Assembly (NCBI GenBank): GCA_963921195.1
Contig: OY992536.1
Location: forward strand, 94,097,007-94,161,006
DNA from: Pegoplata infirma
Lineage: Eukaryota; Arthropoda; Insecta; Diptera; Anthomyiidae
Direction: 5' to 3'
DNA: 64,000 bases
A program made the translations under genes and the position numbers. Below are positions 56,504-64,000 of the stretch, in pieces. Numbering within the stretch: the first letter of the stretch is position 1; every line of letters starts with the position of its first letter. Below the pieces are notes generated by a model, which saw nothing but the letters and a program-made list of their open reading frames with translations, was not told the origin of the DNA and searched no databases.

Positions 56504-58939
56504 CAGTGTTGCCAGAAAATATTTGGCTCTTGTCCCCAATTTGAAAAATGAAATCCCCAAAAATACCCTACAAGTTATATAAAATCCCCAAAAAAAGTTT
56601 AATGAGTATTCAAATATAAACTCTCGTTTAATTAAAAAAATGGTGCTTATTAAACAATATCCCGTACCATAGAAAAAAGTCTATTTTAACAAAAGTTTTA
56701 CTTTAAATTTAAAATTTTCTATACATACAGCCTTACTGCAAGAAAATAAAATAAATTTAAAATGAGCTTTTAATTTTATTTCCATACAAAATGTTTTTGT
56801 TTTTAAAATCGACTTTCAAAAATTGTATTGAAAATTTGAAATTTAAAATAAAACTTTTGTTAAAATATACTTTTTATTTTCTTGTGGTATGGGCCATAAT
56901 TTTGAAAGTCGATTTTAAAAACCAAAACAATTTGTATGGAAATAAAATTAAAAGCTCATTTTAAATTTATTTTATTTTATTTTCTTGTGGTAGGACTGAA
57001 TATTTTAATGTTAATTTTAAGGTTAGACCTTTTTATGATATTTAAATATTAAATTTTAAATAAAAAAGTTGTATTAAATCGCCTTCTTGAGATATGGGAA
57101 TTCGAATTTTTTGTGATTAAAGCCCATGTGGGGGAAGAACTCTGTTGATATTAAAAAAATGTAAATGTTGTCTTTTTATTCCTCTTCCCTACAAAATTAC
57201 ATAAATTTTGAAAAAAAAATCCGGCCTCGATAAGACCAGGATACCATCAGAACATTGTAAGGAAGTTAAAAATGTATTTTTTGGTTTTATCCTTATAAAT
57301 AATTGAAATTTGAAAAAAAGAAAAACTATTGTTCAAATCAGATATTTGCTTTTGCAAATATTTCTGGATATATTCAACGAAATTTGGATTTTAACCCCAC
57401 GTTCTCTTTATTTTTTTTTCACAATTCGAATAGTTAATGATAAAAATAAAAAAGGACATTTTGAACTTCCTTACATGTTCTGATGGTATCGAGACTGGAT
57501 TTCTTGCAAAAAATAGGTAATTTTATTGGGGGGGGGGGGGGTTATAACTTTAACACACACTTTTACAATCTTAAGAAATTTAATTTTTCTGATGACTGGT
57601 TCGTATTCAGGAGGCAGGAATACTTAAGAAAATTTCTTTTAAATTTTTTCTCTCAATATTACCAAAAAAAAAAATATTAAAATTGGTACAAAAAACATAT
57701 TTTTACTTTTTTACAAATATTTTTGGATATAATCAATGGATCTTACATTTTAACGTCAGGTTCTCTTTCTCTTTGTTCACTTCACATATCTGAAGAAAAT
57801 TTCTTGCAAAACTTGGATATTTATTGCAAAAAGGACGTTGTCAACTTCCTTGACATTACCTGATGGTATCCCTGGTCGTATCGAGCCCGAATTTCTTGGA
57901 TATGTTAGGATTTTTTGTAAAAAATTTTAATAAAAAAAAATATATTCTTTTAACATGCACTTTTCCAATGTTAAAAGAATTGCTGGTTTTGAAGGATTGG
58001 TCTACAAAATATTGAAATACCTACATCTCGAGAAGGCTATTTGATACAACTTTTCTGATGACAGATTCGTGCTAGGAGATAATACTCCAAAAGTTTCTAT
58101 TCGGTTGTCAAATATTTTTTTAAACGACCCACGAAAATACTAAAAGTCAATCAATACAGTTGGAGACACCAGTACCTATTTTTTGGCCTCCAATACTTTT
58201 GACCATCAATTTTTTTGTAAACAAATAAATATTTTTTTCATTTTGATATCTCATTACTTTGCACTTAAGTAGATGTTCTAAAATTAATAAACAAAATATG
58301 TTTTATTGTTTCCAAATAAATTGGTGGTCAAAAGTATTGGAGGTAAAAAAAATGGTTTCTTTAGCTGTATTGATTGACTTTTAGTATTTTTGTATGTCGT
58401 TTGAAAAATTATTTGACAACTGAATATAAACAATTCTGAGTTTGAAAAAATTAACTTTGTTCGACCCTCGTAAAACATTTATTATTTACTAAAATTACTC
58501 CCGACCTAAATTATTTTATCTTGCCCAATCCAAATGATGGGATTAAGGACAGTTTTACAGGGAAAATAACAAAAAAACAGTTGTCTACCAGCTTCTAAAG
58601 ACTGCAATCTTAGTGCATTTAAAAACAATATTTTTGTTTTTCAAAAAACGTCAAAAAAATAATTAAAGCATTGTTATTCCAATTTTACTACTTTAACATT
58701 AACAAATGAATGCAGTTGTAATTTTTGACTGCATTCTGTACCAATGTCAATCTCATTAATTGGTAATTAACAATTTTAAAAATTAAATTTTAAATTTTTG
58801 AAATAAAAAAAATCCCCAAATTTTAGAAAAAATCCCCAAAAATTAGCGAAATCCCCAAATCCCTCCCCTGGAAATCTTGTCCCCAAACCAAACACGAAAT
58901 CCCCATTTTGGGGACAAATCCCCTTATCTGGCAACACTG
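56504..58939. mobile_element. hAT-like non-autonomous element, TIR CAGTGTTGCCAGA, 2.4 kb
   Basis: Inverted ends CAGTGTTGCCAGA with perfect 8-bp duplication CTTGTTAT (56496-56503, 58940-58947). CAGTG ends with an 8-bp duplication are typical of hAT elements. Subterminal regions are full of AAATCCCCAAA / GTCCCCAA motifs (56530-56600, 58808-58922). Inside are an inverted pair at 56740-56825 / 56890-56990, three copies of a CCATCAG...GTAAGGAAGTT-type block (57240, 57470, 57845) and a palindrome at 58098-58426. No transposase was found, so it depends on another element. Confidence 0.85.
58098..58426. mobile_element. Palindromic MITE-like insertion with ~110-bp arms
   Basis: ATTCGGTTGTCAAATA, 'ACTAAAAGTCAATCAATACA' and CCTCCAATACTTTTGACCA on the left are mirrored on the right (58317-58425). 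The loop is about 110 bp. The inner TACAGTTGGAGACACC and GACCATCAAT words look Tc1-like, but no TA duplication was settled. Non-coding. Confidence 0.6.
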
Positions 58940-59689
58940 CTTGTTATACAAGACCAAACCTTTTGTATTCATGTACTACAAATAATAAACAAACTGTGAA
59001 CTGCAAGCAAGCATGAAAAAAAAAAATAAATCAACTAAACAATTTCATGTTATGAAAAATTTACTAAACTTGTGGAAAAAACTTCCTCAAATTAAAGAAG
59101 ATAAATATGATGAACTAATTGGTAGGAAATTACGTCCTAAAACTGATTTTTTTTGAACTAAATTTTGTTTTTAGAAATATGTCTTAAAAATAAAGACTTT
59201 TTTTCAATTATTTAGGGAAAATTTCTTTGGCGGTAAGAATTTCTTCCATGTATTAGGGAATTCCATTTAAGGAAAATTATGGCCTATTTAACAGTCCATG
59301 AACTAAAATTTTTTCCTAAAAGTTAGGAAAATTTCCAAAATTTTAGTTAAATTTAACTTAATTGTGGGAAAATTTATAAACTATTTTGAAGAAAATTTTT
59401 CCAAAGTTTAAGTTAATGGTTTTTTTTTGAGTGTAGGTTTATTCTAGCTCGAGGTCATTATTTCCTTTACTAATTAAAACTACGATTTTCTCATAGAATA
59501 ATTTTCAAGAAAATTATTTTTCTCTTTTAAATTTATTTATGTTGATCATTTTTATTTTATTAGAATATCATAGTTTTAATTAGTAAAGGAAAAAATTTTT
59601 ACCATGAGCCGATATAAATCATTTTAGATTACATGGCATATTAATTTAAGAGTTTTAAACGTTTTTTAAAAATATTTTTTCCTTTTTAT

Positions 59690-60165
59690 TCCCCTTCACT
59701 TAGTGGTAGAGAATATATATAAGTTTGTCATTCCGTTCGTAACTCATCGAAATATCGGTCGAAGTATGAGGTCCCACATAAAGTATGTACATTATTGATC
59801 AGTGGTCGATTCTAAGACAATCTTGCGATGTCCGTCTGTCAGTCTGTCTGTTGAAATGGCGATCACATCCAAAATATTACACAGATATAACTGAAACTAA
59901 ACATCTTTACTTGTTGTTGCCCCGAAAAGTTTGGTATTGCATTTGAGCAATATCGGTTTAGCGGTTCAAAAGTTATGAACGAAAATATAAGGGTACCTAG
60001 AAAATTTGCAGCTGATTGAAATATGTGAACAGAATTGAATACCGAATGGTATTTAAACAAGTACGAACATATTGTTTTTGACAAAAAAAGAAAACATCGC
60101 GAATTTTTTTTTCACAAAATTTTTTTTTCGCGGAATTTTTATTTTTCTTGTTTTTTGAGTATTTG
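59690..60165 (+). repeat. Family B copy with missing 3' end
   Basis: Starts TTCACTTAGTGGTAGAGAAT, continues with 'CATCGAAATATCGGTCGAAG', 'GCGATGTCCGTCTGTCAGTC' and 'GGTTCAAAAGTTATGAACGA'. The 'ACATAACC' block is deleted (around 60005). It stops in the poly-T/TTTTTCGCGGAATTT region without the terminal hairpin. Confidence 0.65.
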
Positions 60166-60495
60166 TTTACATTTCTTCAAAACGAACTATATAAACATTT
60201 TATACAGATCGAAAGGTTTTTTTTAGGCTTATCCAATGGTGTATCGGTCGTGCGCAGATTCGACTGCGTTAAGTCATTATTTTCAAAAATGTAAAAGCTT
60301 TGGGGTAGTTTATATGGAGAGGTATACACGTACGACCGCCAAAATAATATACATATAATAATCTCCATTAAAATTAAGCTGACCCGTATTTTTGCGTTCG
60401 GCTAAAATTCCTGATTCGGATTTTGTCTCCCCTTATTCCCATATGCAAGATTCTGGACAATCGGTAGGTGCCTTCTGAAAGACCTCCCTTGTTTG
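60166..60495. other. Unclassified, less A/T-biased sequence
   Basis: No gene recognised. It includes 'GGTCGTGCGCAGATTCGACT' and 'ACACGTACGACCGCC'. It is not repeated elsewhere in the window. Confidence 0.4.
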
Positions 60496-60974
60496 TGGTA
60501 GACGGTATATATAAGTTTGTCACTAATCGAAATATCGGTTTGGGACCCCATAAAGTATATATATTATTGATCAGTGATCAATTCTAAGACATTTTAGCGA
60601 TGTCCGTCTGTCAGTCTGTCTGTTGAATTGGTGATCGCGGCCAAAATATTACACAGATATAACTGAAACTGAATATTTTTACTTGTTATTGCTCCGAGAA
60701 GTTTGGTATTGCATTTGAGCAATATCTGTTTAGCGGTTCAAAAGTGATGAACGAAAATGTAAGGGCACCTTGAAAGTTTTGGTACATTTAACATAACCTA
60801 AAAATACAAAATGCTTTAATTCGGCATCTGATTGAAATATGTCAACAGAATTGAACGCCGAATGGTATTTAAACAAGTACAAACATATTTTTTAAAAAAA
60901 AAATAAAATCGCGGAATTTTTTCACCAACATTTTTTTTCGCGGATTTTTTTTTTTCAATTTTTTTAAGTTATTT

Positions 60975-61160
60975 CTTTTTAAAATTCTGATTAATTTTTC
61001 TTAAAAAAACCTTTAAAATATTATATTTTGAGTAGATTTATTCTAGCTCGAGGTCATTATTTCCTTTACTAATTAAAGCTATGATATTCTCATTGAATAA
61101 TTTTCGAGAAAATTATTTTTCTCTTTTAAATTTATTTGTGTTGGTAATTTTAGCAGGACT
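60975..61160 (-). repeat. Family C copy inside family B
   Basis: AATTCTGATTAATTTTTCTT, 'CCTTTAAAATATTATATTTT', then TTTATTCTAGCTCGAGGTCA and TTATTTCCTTTACTAATTAA. It shows the uninterrupted order for the copy split at 55925-59600. Confidence 0.7.
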
Positions 61161-61442
61161 TAATCGACACGTTTTTCGGAATTTGTCAGATTTCATTGTC
61201 AAGATTATTTAGCAAAAACTTATTTTTTAAACAAAGTTTTTCGAAGTAATCTTTTTTTATGTACATTGTGGAGGGCATCAATACACAGAAAAAAAATTCC
61301 AATGAACGATTTTCATAGTATTTATGAACAAATTCATACAATTTATTAACTTTTTCATAATAGGTATAAACTTTTTCATAGTATTTATGAAAAATGTTAA
61401 ATAGTTCTTAAATTTCACATATTATGATTTATTCATAAATAC

Positions 61443-62961
61443 TAGAGTTTGCAAATAATCGAGATATTTCATAATCGCGATTACGATTAAAAAAATTGCC
61501 GTTAATCGCGATTACGATTAATCGAATTTTTTAAATAATTTGAGTTTCAATAGCTTAAAAAATATCTTTTGAAATTTACATTTTATAACGTATTTTTTAG
61601 AACAAAAACTATTATTTTTAAGAAATAAAATTAAAAGCATTTGAACTTTCCCAGTAAAAATAATTTGAGATTTTGGCACCACAGTCTCTTTTTTTAAGTT
61701 AAGTTTTAAGTTTTTTGCTAAGATTTTTTTTAAACTTATAATTAAAATTCTTTGTTGATTAAATTTCACATACTTTAATTTTTGATATCTTCAACACTTT
61801 TTATATGATCAAAAAGATTTTTGGAGAAAAATACAAGATTTTCTTTCATCTTTATTGCTAAAAAAACTCTACAAAGAGTATTTCAATCAGGTCTTAATAG
61901 CTCTTTATCTTTGCTACTAAAGAGTACTGTGACTGATTTGGATTCGCTTTTTGGATCATGATTCCTTTCCAAAAGCTGCTTCCAGTTTACCAAAATTTTC
62001 TGCGGGGTCGTGTCGGAATACTTGCCGATGGCCATTGAAGTGCTTATTGTGAGGAAATTTATTTAAAAAAATTTACAAGGCATCATTAGTCAAACAGCGG
62101 TCAAAGTATGAAAAAATTAAGTTTTTTTTACAAAATTTCATGTCCAAATTTTTTGACCAAAGCCTTTGATTATATTTTAAAAACAAAACTCTTTAAAATT
62201 TACTCAAAATCAGATCAGTAGTGCGATTCCGTAACTTTTTTAACGAAATTATCGATATCGTTAACTAACGAGAATTGTCGGTTGTTTTAACGAATATGTG
62301 ATTCTATAAATTTTTCAATTAACGACAAGAATGAACGACAAAAATAGTTAATTTGAAATTTGTTTATTTTTAAATTGTATTGAGAACCGAAAAATTTCGT
62401 TAACTTTAACTTGAAAAAAATTTTTGTTGATAAGTTAACGATTTTCAATAACGACAAAATTCGGTAGAAAAATGTTATAGAATCGCTTTTAAAGACAATT
62501 GTCGATAATTTACGATTTTTGACAATATAACTACCGATTTTTGTCGTTAAAAAGTTAGTGAATTGCGCTACAGAATTTAAAATTTATTTTAAATTTGAAT
62601 GACTTTTACGAGAAAAATAAAGAAAAATCGTAAACAAGTTAAATGAATAATGGGCCAACCCATCAAAATTTTTCGTTCTACTTAACATTCCAGAATCAAT
62701 GATTTTTGTTTGAAATTGTCCCGGAAATAATCGTTTTTAAGACTAATTTCTTTTTTTTTGACAAATAATTTAATAATTTAAATAGAAAGTTCAAAATAGG
62801 TTTAAAAAAAATTTAAACTAATTTAAATTCGTTATAAAAATAGTGTATTTCAAGAAAATTTTTAATCGTAATCGCATGATTTTTTTGTCGATTACGATTA
62901 CGATTAATTGGTGCGATTAATCGCGATTACGATTACGATTTTAATCGTTTTGCAAACTCTA
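61443..62961. mobile_element. hAT-like non-autonomous element, copy 2, TIR TAGAGTTTGCAAA
   Basis: Same ends and body as 50444-51711, with a perfect 8-bp duplication ATAAATAC (61435-61442, 62962-62969). It lacks about 100 bp relative to copy 1 and carries a 352-bp insertion at 62219-62570. The protein-like remnant of copy 1 is frameshifted here, but still shows IPTRPRRKF on the minus strand near 62005. This confirms that the conserved segment was probably once coding on that strand. Confidence 0.85.
62219..62570. mobile_element. hAT-like MITE, TIR TAGTGCGATTC, inside copy 2
   Basis: Ends TAGTGCGATTCCGTAACTTT and the inverse of TAGCGCAATTCACTAACTTT. The interior is made of TTAACGACAA / TTGTCGTTAA-type words. 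Copy 1 at about 51287-51300 shows the corresponding uninterrupted sequence ATCAGAATTTAAATTTT. The right flank CAGAATTT is retained, while the left flank CAGATCAG agrees only in its first four bases, so the duplication is imperfect. Confidence 0.7.
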
Positions 62962-63344
62962 ATAAATACTATGAAAAATTTAAGAACTATTTAACATTTT
63001 TCATAAATACTATGAAAAAGTTTATAAGTATTATGACAAAGTAAATAAATAGTATGAATTTGTTCATAAATACTATGAAAGTCTTTCATTGGATTTTTTT
63101 TTTTTTTGTGTGTACATTCCGGCAATGCCGAATTTAACGATTTTTCTTGTTTTTTCTTAGTTTTTTGTTGTGTCTATGCAAAATAAGAGTGCCCGGATTT
63201 TGTTTATACTATTTTACTCATAAATTTGGTCTACTTCGCAGTTAAAAAAAAAAAGTAAACATTTGGCATCTGACGGGAAGTATTACGTAAATTTTGGTGT
63301 CTCAATAGTTTAAATTGGTTCAGTAACATCGCCAAAAATCAGGA

Positions 63345-63510
63345 TTTCAAAAGACAGACGGACTTTCCTATATTGACTTAAAATTGATCAAGGATCATTA
63401 AAAAATATATATTTTCAAGGGGTCCTACACCAGTATTTCGAAGTGTTACATACGGAATAACAAAATTTTTATGTATACCCTTTATCACTAGAGTGTAGGG
63501 TACAATATGG
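63345..63510 (-). repeat. Family B 5' fragment
   Basis: Reverse-complement order AGACAGACGGAC, 'TTGATCAAGGATCATT', TTCAAGGGGTCCTACACCAG, 'GTGTTACATACGGAATAACA', TATACCCTTTATCACTAGAG: the first ~150 bp of family B, diverged. Confidence 0.6.
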
Positions 63511-64000
63511 TGGAGTTATCACCCTGTTTTTGTGTTTTTAGCTTAAAATATTTACCCCTTTAAGCAATTTTATAAGTATTAATTTTAATGCCCCTGCCTG
63601 CTAGCCAGTCCACACACACTTACACAGAGAGTATCATGATTTAAATTTATAAATTGGATATTCACATAAACTTATTAGAAATTTACACAGTTTGATGAAA
63701 ATCAATAATATTTGGCATTATGACAAAATTTAATGAAATTAAGGCAACTATTTTTTATTCGTTTTTTTTTTTTTTTGTTTTACAAAGAATTTAATTTTGT
63801 AATAATATAAATTTTGAATTTTTTTGTTAAGTGCTTAATTATAATAAGGGCAGGAAACATTTTGACAGCATAAACACACAAAAAAAAATTGTCCAATTAC
63901 TAGGAAAAGTCTCGTAATCCCATTTTACCAATATTTGACAGTTTTCCTTGTTTTTTAATTTTTTAACAAACAAATTTGGATCGAAATTTACATTTCTTTT
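63511..64000. other. Unclassified AT-rich sequence to window end
   Basis: No gene recognised. CACACAAAAAAAAATTGTCC at 63876 resembles the ends of A-rich TIR elements seen at 61284 and 55997, but no partner lies inside the window. Confidence 0.35.

Larger units (their letters stand above)
55997..59433. mobile_element. TIR element CACTCARAAAAAAAAC, TA duplication, ~1 kb plus nested hAT-like insertion
   Basis: Ends CACTCAGAAAAAAAAC and the inverse of CACTCAAAAAAAAACC. TA flanks both sides (55995-55996, 59434-59435) and the uninterrupted target TTGAGTAG is seen at 61029. Removing the nested 2436-bp element and its 8-bp duplication leaves about 993 bp, rich in inverted TTAACTAAA, AAAAATTAGG and TTTTCCTAAA words. 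Non-coding. Tc1/mariner-like by target only. Confidence 0.8.
55925..59600 (-). repeat. Family C copy split by a 3.4-kb insertion
   Basis: The left part 55925-55996 (AATTCTGATTAATTTTTATT to TTCGACCTTTAAAATATTAT and TTTGAGTA) and right part 59434-59600 (TAGGTTTATTCTAGCTCGAG, then GTCATTATTTCCTTTACTAA) join to give the uninterrupted order seen at 60985-61160. The intervening sequence is a TA-target element. Confidence 0.75.
61284..63112. mobile_element. Palindromic MITE, ends CACASAAAAAAAA, TA duplication (302 bp without insertion)
   Basis: Left arm 61284-61442 and right arm 62970-63112 mirror each other: ATTCCAATGAACGATTTTCA, 'ATAGTATTTATGAACAAATT' and their inverse. TA flanks are at 61282-61283 and 63113-63114, and removing the element restores family B (GGGCATCAATACATTCCGGC). 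The arms contain multiple CATAGTATTTATGAA words. A hAT-like element splits it at ATAAATAC. Confidence 0.85.
60496..63150 (+). repeat. Family B copy carrying a multi-level nest of insertions
   Basis: The 5' body (60505-60980) runs from GGTATATATAAGTTTGTCAC to TTTTTCGCGGATTTTTT. The 3' end appears as GTGGAGGGCATCAATA at 61268-61283 and CATTCCGGCAATGCCGAATT, then CTTGTTTT at 63113-63150. Between them are a family C segment, then a palindromic MITE split by a hAT-like element that is itself split by another MITE. Confidence 0.75.

Noticed and set aside
63080..63150. Helitron 3' end (hairpin TTCGGCnnnGCCGAA followed by a short tail) for family B
   Set aside because: The hairpin near the end is suggestive, but the tail reads ACTTGTT rather than CTRR, and the body has matching inverted ATACCCTCCA ends. 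Not enough to assign superfamily.

Overview
The window is AT-rich eukaryotic DNA with no recognisable host gene of normal structure. It looks like non-coding DNA of a higher fly (Diptera, muscoid type): either a very large intron or repeat-rich intergenic or heterochromatic sequence. The organism is an inference. It rests on base composition, on dispersed repeats of the 'TATACCCTCCA ... TTCGGCnnnGCCGAA ... ACTTGTT' kind, and on the types of transposons present. The one convincing protein gene is an intact transposase of the Tc1/mariner superfamily, DD37E type, on the minus strand at 13894-14901.

Layout. 1-5.7 kb: fold-back DNA, two right-half copies of a large palindromic element (family A) and several copies of a dispersed repeat (family B). 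7.1-9.4 kb: two fold-back elements, one carrying a nested hAT-like MITE. 12.2-18.5 kb: a ~325-bp tandem repeat (family E) interrupted by family B, which is interrupted by a 1.9-kb palindromic A element, which is interrupted by the DD37E transposon. 19.8-21 kb: another family B copy and a terminal-inverted-repeat (TIR) element. 21-28.7 kb: three minisatellite arrays with a hAT-like MITE inside one. 30.5-44.7 kb: almost continuous minisatellites sharing a GTACTTTTT-like core, interrupted by a family D repeat, a pogo-like MITE and a small hAT-like MITE. 45.6-46.8 kb: a tandem array of GC-rich hairpins. 48.3 kb: a TA-target MITE. 50.4 and 61.4 kb: two copies of one hAT-like element. 52-54.2 kb: two more minisatellites. 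54.3 kb: a small non-repetitive island with a possible coding exon. 55-63.2 kb: deeply nested MITEs and non-autonomous transposons.

Relationships. Nesting can be read directly because target-site duplications (TSDs) are preserved. There are TA duplications for DD37E, the pogo-like element, the CACTCA element and the CACAGAAAA element. There are 8-bp duplications for the hAT-like elements at 8.4, 26.4, 37.3, 50.4, 56.5 and 61.4 kb. Two insertions can be compared with an empty-site paralogue in the same window. Roughly a third of the window is tandem minisatellite by eye. Two minisatellite families (a 35-37-bp dyad unit and 17-20-bp GTAC-core units) recur at separate loci in both orientations.

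Limits: divergence, copy numbers and family names were judged by eye. Family letters A-E are local labels, not database names.
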